A DNA stretch of 42,039 bases from Candidatus Copromonas avistercoris (nom. illeg.) (GTDB lineage: Bacteria > Bacillota > Clostridia > Lachnospirales > Lachnospiraceae): the NCBI GenBank assembly GCA_018713185.1, contig DVFQ01000121.1, forward strand, positions 1 to 42,039. The letters are read 5' to 3'. Below the pieces are notes generated by a model that saw only the letters and a program-made list of their open reading frames with translations, was not told the origin of the DNA and ran no database searches. Shown here in pieces: positions 33,866 through 42,039 of this stretch (positions are counted from its first letter, which is position 1; every line of letters starts with the position of its first letter). The translations under genes were made by a program, and so were the position numbers.

Positions 33866-34998
33866 GCTCCAATGCCAATGCCCTGGGAATCATTTTCCCC
33901 AACAGCTATGACAATCTTGTCCCGGAGCTGGCGGGTCTGCGCCTGATGGCGTCGATCCCCTTTGCCGGCCGTTACCGTATCATCGACTTTATCCTTTCCA
34001 GCATGGTAAACTGCGGGATCGATAATGTGTCCATGGTTGTAAGAGAGAATTATCATTCGCTGATGGACCATTTGGGCTCCGGCCGTGAATGGGATCTGAC
34101 GAGGAAAAACGGCGGCTTGAATATTATTCCGCCTTATTCCGAGCGGAATATCAAGGTATATAACGGGCGCGTGGAAGCGCTGGCCAGTATCCTTTCCTTC
34201 TTAAAGAAGCAGAAGGAAAAATACGTGGTGATGTCGGACGCCAATATCGCGGTCAATTTCGATTTTAACGCTCTTCTGGAGGCGCATATCGAGAGCGGGG
34301 CGGATGTGACCATCGCCTATACGGAGGATGAGATCCCCCAGGGACTGATGCAGTCCAACGATATCCGGGACCAGTATTATACCTTTACCATCGAGGACGG
34401 ACGGATCAAAAAGATCTATATGAACTCGAAGGCGCCCGGAGTTCAGAACCTGTCCATGAATATCTACGTTCTCAACCGGGAGCAGTTTGTGGATCAGATC
34501 AACCGCGCCTATGTCCGCGGCTATACCCATTTTGAGCGGGATGTTTTGGCGCCCCAGCTTAAGAAGTACAATATCCGGGCCTTTAAATACGAGGGCTACC
34601 GGGCGAGGATCTGCGATATGAAAAGCTATTTCGACGAGAATATGCGGCTTCTTGAGGATGAGAATCTGGAGGCTCTCTTCGGCGGGAACCAGATCTATAC
34701 CAAGATCCGTGACGATAACCCGACCCGGTATATCAACGGCTCCAAGGCCAATAATGTTCTGGTGGCCGACGGCTGCGTGATCGAGGGAGAAGTGGAGAAC
34801 AGCATCCTCTTTAGAGGCGTCAAGGTAGGAAAAGGCGCGAAGGTGAAGAATTGTATTTTGATGCAGGATACGGAGGTATCGGAGAACGCGGATATGGAAT
34901 ACGTCATCACCGATAAAAACGTCCGCATCGGCGGCGGGAAGCGATTAAAAGGAAACGATTCCTTCCCGGTTTATGTAGCAAAAAACCGGACTGTATAA
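33859..34998 (+). CDS. glgD: Glucose-1-phosphate adenylyltransferase subunit GlgD
   Basis: Non-catalytic partner that modulates GlgC in Gram-positive bacteria. The 379-residue product aligns with GlgC over [20 protein letters not shown] and the C-terminal beta-helix ([19 protein letters not shown]), but the N-terminal nucleotide-binding motif GGxGxRL is replaced by [20 protein letters not shown], which explains the regulatory assignment. The start ATG lies inside the end of glgC, so translation is coupled. Confidence 0.94.
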   Translation: MVSSNANALGIIFPNSYDNLVPELAGLRLMASIPFAGRYRIIDFILSSMVNCGIDNVSMVVRENYHSLMDHLGSGREWDLTRKNGGLNIIPPYSERNIKVYNGRVEALASILSFLKKQKEKYVVMSDANIAVNFDFNALLEAHIESGADVTIAYTEDEIPQGLMQSNDIRDQYYTFTIEDGRIKKIYMNSKAPGVQNLSMNIYVLNREQFVDQINRAYVRGYTHFERDVLAPQLKKYNIRAFKYEGYRARICDMKSYFDENMRLLEDENLEALFGGNQIYTKIRDDNPTRYINGSKANNVLVADGCVIEGEVENSILFRGVKVGKGAKVKNCILMQDTEVSENADMEYVITDKNVRIGGGKRLKGNDSFPVYVAKNRTV

Positions 34999-35005
34999 GT
35001 CCGGT
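34980..35005 (-). terminator. Terminator for the 3D-protein transcript, overlapping the glgD stop
   Basis: ACCGGACT and AGTCCGGT (34985-35005) form an 8-bp stem with loop GTATA that includes the glgD stop codon. On the - strand it is followed by six T, so it probably terminates the convergent 3D-protein gene. Confidence 0.75.
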
Positions 35006-35011
35006 CTGCAC

Positions 35012-35054
35012 AGGCTCCTTTGGCAGGGATACTTGCCGCGGGAGCCTTTTGTTT
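35012..35054 (+). terminator. Terminator of glgC-glgD
   Basis: AGGCTCC (35012-35018) pairs with GGAGCCT (35041-35047), with inner pairing GGCA/TTGCC, followed by TTTTGTTT. Together with the preceding hairpin it separates the convergent units. Confidence 0.8.
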
Positions 35055-35067
35055 GCTTTAAGAATTC

Positions 35068-35766
35068 TTACTGGATCAGGAAAACCTCGCTGTTTCTTGT
35101 TCCGTGGGCCCGTGTTTCTCCATGGGTGTTGAAGAAAATATCGATGTGGTGGCCTTTTACGCCGCCGCCGATGTCCTCCGCCACATATTCGGTCCCATCA
35201 ATGAGAAGACGGCTTCCAATGGGAATGACCCGGGGATCCACAGCCACCGTATGGTTGGCGGCAGCCATCTTTCCGGAGCTGGTATGTCTTCCCCAGCCTT
35301 CCGAGCAGCTGTAGCAGGGGCAATAAGCGGTGGTCTTAAACACTCCAAGGGGGATCAAGTGTTCCCCAGAGCCGGTGGAGTGGTATAACGGCTTTGCCAC
35401 GGCGGTTCCGGATACGGAGAGGCTGATCTGGTAGGCGGCTTCCGGGAAGCTCTCCCAGTCAACGGTTACATGGAACCCAAAGTAGCCGCCGCCCATTCCT
35501 TTCTGGGCCAAGTCTTCCCGGTATTCATTGGCCTCGGCCGTAAGAACGGCGGCCGTTTCCTTTGTGGAGCGGTTGGTAATGGTGACGGAAACAGTCTGGG
35601 CTGTTTCCGGAGCGGCCGCGTCCCAGGCCCATCCGGCAATGGCGTTCCCCTCTACGCTGTCCAAGCAGCCGTTTAAGGTGCTGCCGGCAGCCAGCACGCT
35701 CACTGCCTGAGAAAGCGTCATCAAAATTCCTAAAGCAATTCCTGCGAAAATTCTTGTTTTATTCAT
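35068..35766 (-). CDS. Secreted 3D-domain protein (first of two paralogues)
   Basis: Exported protein of 232 residues. A signal peptide (about 1-26, ending VLAA) is followed by a beta-rich module with GWAWDAAAPETAQTVSV and, after about residue 140, a 3D domain. The three Asp that name the domain are in VAVDPRVIP, AEDIGGG and HIDIFF. Before them is a cysteine cluster AYCPCYSCSEG. 3D domains resemble the catalytic barrel of MltA and occur in cell-wall hydrolases such as YocH and YabE, so a role in peptidoglycan remodelling is likely; substrate is unproven. ATG follows AAAGGAT. Related to the next - strand gene. Confidence 0.88.
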   Translation of the reverse strand: MNKTRIFAGIALGILMTLSQAVSVLAAGSTLNGCLDSVEGNAIAGWAWDAAAPETAQTVSVTITNRSTKETAAVLTAEANEYREDLAQKGMGGGYFGFHVTVDWESFPEAAYQISLSVSGTAVAKPLYHSTGSGEHLIPLGVFKTTAYCPCYSCSEGWGRHTSSGKMAAANHTVAVDPRVIPIGSRLLIDGTEYVAEDIGGGVKGHHIDIFFNTHGETRAHGTRNSEVFLIQ

Positions 35767-35884
35767 GAAAATCGATCCTTTCTGTTTCTGTCCGGATCAA
35801 AAACCCGGATTTTTGACCATTACATATTCGTTAAAAAATATTAGAATTTGTAACAAAAATGTAATATATCGGAAACAAAAACTT

Positions 35885-35912
35885 ATTTTACACATTTTTT
35901 TAAATTTGTCAA
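35885..35912 (-). promoter_or_regulatory. Promoter of the first 3D-domain gene
   Basis: On the - strand: TTGACA (35912-35907), 16-nt spacer, TAAAAT (35890-35885). A leader of about 110 AT-rich bases follows. I looked for a c-di-AMP (ydaO) riboswitch, common before wall hydrolases, and saw none of its conserved blocks. Confidence 0.72.
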
Positions 35913-35959
35913 CCCCATGCCTCTCCCACTGGCCTGTAAAAACAGGAATTATGCGCTGA

Positions 35960-36024
35960 AAAATCCCCCACATGTGGCTGATTTGATTCGATTTCCAACC
36001 ACATATGGGGGATTTTCTTTTTTT
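35960..36024 (-). terminator. Long hairpin between the two 3D-domain genes
   Basis: AAAATCCCCCACATGTGG (35960-35977) and CCACATATGGGGGATTTT (35999-36016) form an 18-bp stem with one mismatch and a 21-base loop. T-runs follow on both strands. It would end the transcript of the second 3D gene. The rest of the 323-base gap holds the promoter above. Confidence 0.75.
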
Positions 36025-36089
36025 AAAAAATGTAATATTTTTTTGGATCCCGGCCGTTTCGGACGTGTTTTCCAGCGGCCTGAGGCTGT

Positions 36090-36845
36090 TTACTGACTGT
36101 CGCTTGGGGCTTCGATCACCGCGTAAACCTCAACGTCTTTCATTCCGTAGGCCAGGGCCTCTGCGTGGGTATCAAAGTAAAAGTCCAGGTGGTTTCCAAC
36201 TACGCCGCTTCCCATATCCTCCACCGTATAGACGATCCCGTCCACCATAAGTTTGGTGCCGATGGGGTAGTAGGCCAGATCGGCGGCGACGGTGTGGTTC
36301 TCTTTGGGAATCGTTCCGGAATAGGTACGGGCATGGCCTCCGGAGCAGGAGGTGCAGCTGCAGTAAGCGCTGGAGGAGAAGGTTCCCAGATATTCGCCTT
36401 TTATATAAGAAGCCGTTTCCGTCTCGCTGGCTTCCTCCGGCTGCTCCAGCCGGATCTCCTCGCCCTCGCTCCGGTCATAAAGATAGGTTCCGGAGAGGGA
36501 TTTCCAGGTATCGCCGTCCAAAACCTGGGCCGTTACAAGGTACCGGTCGCTTACATACGCTTCCCAGTCGATTTCCCAGGAAAAGAATACTCCTTCTCCC
36601 TCTTCGGAAGGAACGCCGTTAATAGTTTCAACATGGTGAAAATCCGGATCGCTTTCCCTGGCCACGGTGATCCGTACCGAAACGGGGGAACCGGTTTCAT
36701 TGCGGATCCAGCCGCAGATGACGCTGTCTGTGACGGCGTCCAGTTCTCCGCTTAAGGAAGAAGCGCAGGCCGGAAAGGAAAAACTGACGGAAAAAAGAAG
36801 GGCAGCGCCGGCCAAACAAAGCCTGTGTTGCAGATTTCTTTTCAT
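36090..36845 (-). CDS. Secreted 3D-domain protein (second paralogue)
   Basis: Exported protein of 251 residues, similar in plan to the neighbouring 3D protein. I start it at the ATG at 36845, 5 bases after AAAGAGG; the ORF-track start is a TTG upstream of that ribosome site. The signal peptide ends near FPACAS. An N-terminal module with ICGWIRNETGSPVSVRI corresponds to GWAWD in the paralogue. An acidic linker (EEASETETAS) leads to the cysteine cluster AYCSCTSCSGG and the 3D domain with Asp in VAADLAYYP, VEDMGSG and HLDFYF. A tandem duplication followed by divergence is likely. Wall hydrolysis is the expected but unproven role. Confidence 0.87.
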   Translation of the reverse strand: MKRNLQHRLCLAGAALLFSVSFSFPACASSLSGELDAVTDSVICGWIRNETGSPVSVRITVARESDPDFHHVETINGVPSEEGEGVFFSWEIDWEAYVSDRYLVTAQVLDGDTWKSLSGTYLYDRSEGEEIRLEQPEEASETETASYIKGEYLGTFSSSAYCSCTSCSGGHARTYSGTIPKENHTVAADLAYYPIGTKLMVDGIVYTVEDMGSGVVGNHLDFYFDTHAEALAYGMKDVEVYAVIEAPSDSQ

Positions 36846-36895
36846 AAGTACCTCTTTCAATGAATTCGTTGTAATAAAATCACGGGATTTATTTC

Positions 36896-36924
36896 ATTAT
36901 ATTTACAAAGTTGTTAAAAGTCAA
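36896..36924 (-). promoter_or_regulatory. Promoter of the second 3D-domain gene
   Basis: On the - strand: TTGACT (36924-36919), 17-nt spacer, TATAAT (36901-36896). It stands back to back with the hrcA promoter, the -35 elements being 18 bases apart. Confidence 0.8.
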
Positions 36925-36942
36925 GAAAAGCAAAAAAACATC

Positions 36943-36971
36943 TTGACAAATGAGTGACGAAGTAATATAGT
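36943..36971 (+). promoter_or_regulatory. Sigma-A promoter of the hrcA-grpE-dnaK-dnaJ operon
   Basis: Perfect TTGACA (36943-36948), 17-nt spacer, TATAGT (36966-36971). Transcription would start near 36978, a few bases before the CIRCE operator. Confidence 0.9.
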
Positions 36972-36985
36972 AGCAACTGTAGATA

Positions 36986-37012
36986 TTAGCACTCCTTCAG
37001 AGAGAGTGCTAA
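36986..37012 (+). promoter_or_regulatory. CIRCE operator (HrcA binding site)
   Basis: TTAGCACTC-N9-GAGTGCTAA is a perfect match to the CIRCE inverted repeat. It lies between the predicted transcription start and the hrcA gene, the normal place for HrcA repression of class I heat-shock genes. Confidence 0.98.
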
Positions 37013-37034
37013 CAAAGCGGAGAGGGTGAGATAT

Positions 37035-38087
37035 TTGGAGCTGGATGAGAGAAAAGAAAAAATTTTAAAGGCGATTATCCAGACGTACCTGGAAACCGGG
37101 GAACCGGTGGGCTCCAGGACGATTTCCAAATATTCGGATCTCAATCTCAGCTCGGCGACGATCCGGAATGAGATGTCGGATCTCGAGGAACTGGGTTATA
37201 TTATCCAGCCCCATACGTCGGCCGGCCGGATCCCTTCGGATAAGGGCTACCGGTTCTATGTGGATCAGGTCATCCGGGAAAAGGACAGCGAGATAAAGGA
37301 AACCCAGGAGCTGATGATCAAACGGGTGGACCGGCTGGAGCTTTTGCTGAAGCAGCTTGCGCAGATCCTTGCCAAAAGCACAAACTATACGGCGCTGATC
37401 GGCGGACCCGGATACCATCAGTCGAAGTTAAAATTCATCCAGCTTTCAAGGGTGGAGGAAAAGAAGCTTCTGGTGGTAATCGTAGTAGAAGGGAATATTA
37501 TCCGGAACTCCTTCGTGACCCTGGAGGAAGGCTTGAGCGACGAAGAGATTTTAAATATGAATATTCTCCTAAACAACAGCTTGAACGGCCTTACCATCGA
37601 GGAGATCAATCTGGGGATCATTACGAAGCTAAAGGAACAGGCGGGCAGCCACCGGAAGGTGGTGGATCTGGTCTTGAGCGAGGTCAGCGAGGCGATCCAG
37701 GCCCAGGACGAGGACCTTCAGATTTATACCAGCGGCGCGACGAATATTTTCAAGTATCCGGAGCTTTCCGATACGGAAAAGGCCAGCGGGCTTTTGAATA
37801 CGCTGGAGCAGAAGGAACTTTTAAAGGGGCTGTTTGAGGAGCAGAGCCAGAACGAGGATCCGGGAGCGGATCCTGGAACCGGGATCCAGGTGTATATCGG
37901 CGATGAGCTTCCGGTTCAGACGATGAAGGACTGCAGCGTTGTAACAGCGAATTATACGCTGGGCGGCGGGCTTCGCGGCACGATCGGGATCGTGGGCCCG
38001 AAGCGGATGGATTATGAAAAGGTGGTATCGACGCTGCGAAGTCTTTTAACGCAGCTGAACGAGACATTTAAGAATGATGAAAGGTGA
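37035..38087 (+). CDS. hrcA: Heat-inducible transcription repressor HrcA
   Basis: HrcA binds CIRCE and represses the dnaK and groE operons; GroEL keeps it active, so repression falls when chaperones are busy. The N-terminal winged-helix region reads SSATIRNEMSDLEELGYI, followed by TSAGRIPSDKGYRFYVD, both hallmarks of the family. I prefer the TTG at 37035, 8 bases after GGAGAGGG and giving MELDERKEKIL (350 residues), over the GTG at 37026, which lies within that ribosome site. First gene of the heat-shock operon; its stop overlaps the possible early GTG of grpE. Confidence 0.96.
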   Translation: MELDERKEKILKAIIQTYLETGEPVGSRTISKYSDLNLSSATIRNEMSDLEELGYIIQPHTSAGRIPSDKGYRFYVDQVIREKDSEIKETQELMIKRVDRLELLLKQLAQILAKSTNYTALIGGPGYHQSKLKFIQLSRVEEKKLLVVIVVEGNIIRNSFVTLEEGLSDEEILNMNILLNNSLNGLTIEEINLGIITKLKEQAGSHRKVVDLVLSEVSEAIQAQDEDLQIYTSGATNIFKYPELSDTEKASGLLNTLEQKELLKGLFEEQSQNEDPGADPGTGIQVYIGDELPVQTMKDCSVVTANYTLGGGLRGTIGIVGPKRMDYEKVVSTLRSLLTQLNETFKNDER

Positions 38088-38095
38088 CGAGATCA

Positions 38096-38695
38096 GTGGA
38101 AGATAAAGAGCTGGAGAAAATGAAGCAGGATGAAAGTCCCAAGGACTCCGAAACGCCTTCCGCCGAAGAGAAGGAAAAGGAGACGGAGGCTGAGGACAAG
38201 GCGGGCGGGGACGCTGGTTCCGAGGAGAAAAAAGAAGGCTCCTCCGGAAAAAAGAAGGATCCGAAGGATACCCAGATCGAGGAGCTGACGGACCGTCTGA
38301 AGCGTTCCATGGCGGAATTTGATAATTACAGAAAGCGGACGGAGAAAGAAAAATCCGCGATGTATGAGATCGGCGCCCGGGATGTGATCGAAAAGATCCT
38401 TCCGGTGGTCGATAATTTTGAACGAGGTCTTGCCTCTGTTCCCGAGGAAGCGAAGGGAACTCCCTTCGAGGAGGGAATGGAGAAGATATATAAGCAGTTC
38501 ATGAAAACGCTGGATGAGATGGGCGTAAAACCCATTGAAGCAGTGGGAAAGCCGTTCGACCCGGATTTCCATAACGCGGTAATGCATATCGAGGACGAGA
38601 GCCTCGGGGAAAACGTGGTGGCGGCGGAGCTGCAGAAGGGTTACACTTACCGGGAATCGGTGGTGCGCCACAGCATGGTGCAGGTAGCCAATTAA
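38096..38695 (+). CDS. grpE: Nucleotide exchange factor GrpE
   Basis: Releases ADP from DnaK to drive its folding cycle. The product has an acidic, lysine-rich, probably disordered N-terminus of about 60 residues, then the long helix region (QIEELTDRLKRSMAEFDNYRKRTEKE) and the C-terminal beta domain with the signature AVMHIEDESLGENVV and GYTYRESVVRHSMVQVAN. The GTG at 38096, 9 bases after AAAGGTGA, is the preferred start (199 residues); the ORF track begins four codons earlier at a GTG with no room for a ribosome site. Confidence 0.95.
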   Translation: MEDKELEKMKQDESPKDSETPSAEEKEKETEAEDKAGGDAGSEEKKEGSSGKKKDPKDTQIEELTDRLKRSMAEFDNYRKRTEKEKSAMYEIGARDVIEKILPVVDNFERGLASVPEEAKGTPFEEGMEKIYKQFMKTLDEMGVKPIEAVGKPFDPDFHNAVMHIEDESLGENVVAAELQKGYTYRESVVRHSMVQVAN

Positions 38696-38726
38696 ACGGG
38701 AAACAGACAGAGTTTGAATAAATTAG

Positions 38727-40604
<1,878 letters not shown>

Positions 40605-40645
40605 AATCTCCTGGTAGGGATTTCCGAAGGAGAAAAGACGGATTC

Positions 40646-40695
40646 GGAAAGGAGCTGCTGCACGGCTTAAGGAGGCTGCGCGGCGGCCCCTTTCC
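40646..40695 (+). other. Large hairpin in the dnaK-dnaJ gap
   Basis: GGAAAGG (40646-40652) pairs with CCTTTCC (40689-40695); after one mismatch, GCTGCTGC pairs with GCGGCGGC-type bases inside through G-C and G-U pairs, giving about 15-18 bp. A smaller alternative stem TTTCCGAA/TTCGGAAA (40621-40650) shares its left edge. There is no T-run, so it is more likely an RNA stability or processing element than a terminator. Confidence 0.65.
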
Positions 40696-40757
40696 GTGCG
40701 CCTGACGGAATGCCCGGGAATCCTGGGTGACTAAGCGTTGGAAAGGTAATACGGAAA

Positions 40758-41897
40758 ATGGCAGAGAGCAAAAGAGATTATTATGAGGTCCTTGGGGTGC
40801 CCAGGGATGCGGATGAAGCGGCGTTAAAAAAGGCGTACCGCGTTCTGGCGAAAAAATATCATCCGGACGCCAATCCCGGCGATAAAGAGGCGGAGGCAAA
40901 ATTTAAAGAAGCTTCCGAGGCTTATAGCGTATTAAGCGATCCGGAGAAGCGCAGGCAGTATGATCAGTTCGGCCACGCGGCCTTTGAGGGCGGCGCGGGA
41001 GGAGCCGGCGGTTTCGGCGGTTTTGATTTTACAGGCGCGGACATGGGCGATATTTTCGGGGATATCTTCGGAGATTTCTTTGGCGGAGGCCGCAGCCGTT
41101 CTAGAAGTACGGGGCCGATGCGGGGAGCGAATTTAAGGACCGGGATCCGGATTACCTTTGAGGAAGCGATCTTTGGCTGTCAGAAGGAAATCGAGCTGAA
41201 TTTAAAGGACGAGTGCCCCAAGTGCCATGGAACCGGAGCCAAGCCGGGAACGTCGCCGGTCACCTGTCCTAAATGTAACGGAAAAGGAAAAATCGTTTAT
41301 ACGCAGCAGTCCTTCTTCGGCCAGGTACAGAATGTACAGACCTGTCCCGACTGCCATGGTACGGGAAAGATCATCCGGGAAAAGTGCCCGGACTGCTATG
41401 GAAGCGGTTATATTTCTTCGAGAAAGAAGATCCAGGTTACGATCCCGGCCGGAATCGACAACGGACAGAGCATCCGGATCGCCGGAAAGGGAGAGCCGGG
41501 CACCAACGGCGGCGAGCGGGGCGATCTGCTGGTCGAGGTAACGGTTTCCAGACATCCCGTATTTAAGCGTCAGGAAACGACGATCTTTTCTACGGTTCCG
41601 ATTTCCTTCGCCACGGCGGCGCTGGGCGGTACGATCCATATTAAGACCGTAGACGGAGATGTGGAATATGAGGTGAAGCCGGGAACCCAGACGGATACCA
41701 AGGTCCGGCTGCGGGGAAAAGGCGTGCCCTCGCTCCGCAATAAGAACATCCGCGGCGATCATTACGTTACGCTGGTGGTCACGGTCCCGGAGAAGTTAAA
41801 CGAGGAGCAGAAGGAAGCGCTGCGCCGCTTCGACAATGCGATGAACGGTATTTCTCCGGAGGGCGGAAAGAAAAAGAGAGGATTGTTCGGAAAATAA
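40758..41897 (+). CDS. dnaJ: Chaperone protein DnaJ (Hsp40)
   Basis: Co-chaperone that delivers substrates to DnaK and stimulates its ATPase. The 379-residue type I protein has a J domain with the HPD motif ([10 protein letters not shown]), a Gly/Phe-rich region ([11 protein letters not shown]), four zinc-binding CxxCxGxG repeats ([32 protein letters not shown]) and the C-terminal substrate domains. The ribosome site (GGAAAGG, 11 bases away) is weaker than that of dnaK. It follows dnaK after 153 bases that hold a hairpin. Confidence 0.97.
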   Translation: MAESKRDYYEVLGVPRDADEAALKKAYRVLAKKYHPDANPGDKEAEAKFKEASEAYSVLSDPEKRRQYDQFGHAAFEGGAGGAGGFGGFDFTGADMGDIFGDIFGDFFGGGRSRSRSTGPMRGANLRTGIRITFEEAIFGCQKEIELNLKDECPKCHGTGAKPGTSPVTCPKCNGKGKIVYTQQSFFGQVQNVQTCPDCHGTGKIIREKCPDCYGSGYISSRKKIQVTIPAGIDNGQSIRIAGKGEPGTNGGERGDLLVEVTVSRHPVFKRQETTIFSTVPISFATAALGGTIHIKTVDGDVEYEVKPGTQTDTKVRLRGKGVPSLRNKNIRGDHYVTLVVTVPEKLNEEQKEALRRFDNAMNGISPEGGKKKRGLFGK

Positions 41898-41913
41898 ATT
41901 CCGTTCAGTGCAT

Positions 41914-41955
41914 AAGCCGGGCAGGGTCGGTAAAAATACGGACTCTGCCCGGCTT
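41914..41955 (+). terminator. Hairpin ending the dnaJ transcript
   Basis: AAGCCGGGCAGGGTC and GACTCTGCCCGGCTT form a 15-bp stem (one G-T pair) with a 12-base loop. The T-run after it is poor (AAGGTTT). It lies between convergent genes and probably serves both. Confidence 0.7.
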
Positions 41956-41960
41956 AAGGT

Positions 41961-42039
41961 TTATACAAAAAGCTCTCGATATAGTTTTTTTGCATAATTG
42001 TCTGTCATTCCACTTATATAATCTGTAATCATAAGGATG
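41961..42039 (-). CDS. dgt: Partial gene: C-terminus of a dGTPase-like HD-domain phosphohydrolase
   Basis: Read on the - strand the last 79 bases encode an open frame ending ITDYISGMTDNYAKKLYREL, then FV and TAA (41963-41961). DYIAGMTDxxA followed by a YREL-like stretch is typical of the C-terminal end of dGTP triphosphohydrolases (Dgt). The gene enters from the right edge and is cut by the window; only about 25 residues are visible, too short for the ORF track. The assignment rests on this motif alone. Confidence 0.7.
   Translation of the reverse strand, partial: ILMITDYISGMTDNYAKKLYRELFV

Noticed and set aside
35767-35886. Possible riboswitch in the leader of the first 3D-domain gene
   Set aside because: The leader is AT-rich with only a 5-bp TCCGG/CCGGA stem; conserved ydaO (c-di-AMP) blocks are not visible.

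Overview
The window is about 42 kb of chromosome from a spore-forming Clostridia, most likely a Lachnospiraceae member. The evidence is the gene order (dcw cluster to ftsZ to spoIIGA-sigE; holA/rpsT/gpr/spoIIP/lepA/hemW/hrcA-grpE-dnaK-dnaJ), the GlgC/GlgD pair, the sporulation genes, the GC-rich third codon positions and the use of many TTG starts with strong Shine-Dalgarno sites. I cannot name a genus from the sequence alone. There are no tRNA, rRNA, IS, prophage or CRISPR features. Nearly all genes are on the + strand; the exceptions are rpsT, a MATE transporter, two 3D-domain proteins and the tail of a dgt gene at the right edge.

Layout. (1) 1-13.7 kb: a terminator ends an upstream unit, then comes a division and cell-wall operon: mraZ, rsmH, ftsL, two class B PBPs (FtsI/PbpB-like and SpoVD-like), mraY, murD, ftsW, a MurA, ftsQ/divIB, and ftsZ with its own promoter and terminator. 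The mraZ leader carries five AAGTGG boxes on a helical period, a probable MraZ autoregulatory operator. murE, murF, murG, murC, murB and ftsA are not here. (2) 13.9-15.6 kb: spoIIGA-sigE behind a promoter with a 21-bp spacer and a Spo0A-like box over the -35, as in the classical spoIIG promoter. sigG does not follow. (3) 15.7-23.8 kb: degV, an orphan sensor histidine kinase, a lipoprotein with two GerMN-like domains, comEC, a CcdA-TlpA fusion and holA. (4) 23.8-26.8 kb: rpsT (-) diverging from gpr-spoIIP; the rpsT sigma-A promoter and a sigma-G-like gpr promoter overlap. (5) 26.8-32.5 kb: MATE transporter (-), lepA, a double-Nudix protein and hemW. (6) 32.6-35 kb: glgC-glgD (glycogen precursor synthesis). 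(7) 35-36.9 kb: two paralogous secreted 3D-domain proteins (-), each with its own sigma-A promoter. (8) 36.9-41.9 kb: the heat-shock operon hrcA-grpE-dnaK-dnaJ under a sigma-A promoter with a perfect CIRCE operator. (9) The last 79 bases are the C-terminus of a dGTPase-like gene on the - strand.

Most of the window is conserved core chromosome, and I do not see a clearly new defence or biosynthetic system. The observations most worth following up are: the kinase plus GerMN-lipoprotein pair, which resembles the actinobacterial MtrB-LpqB arrangement; a probable ATA start codon for comEC; short GC-rich tandem repeats, in multiples of three bases, just after the stop codons of ftsW and lepA and inside exported linkers of SpoVD and SpoIIP; three repeats between the divergent MATE and lepA promoters; a KTA variant of the KTG motif in the SpoVD-like PBP; and a large hairpin between dnaK and dnaJ.
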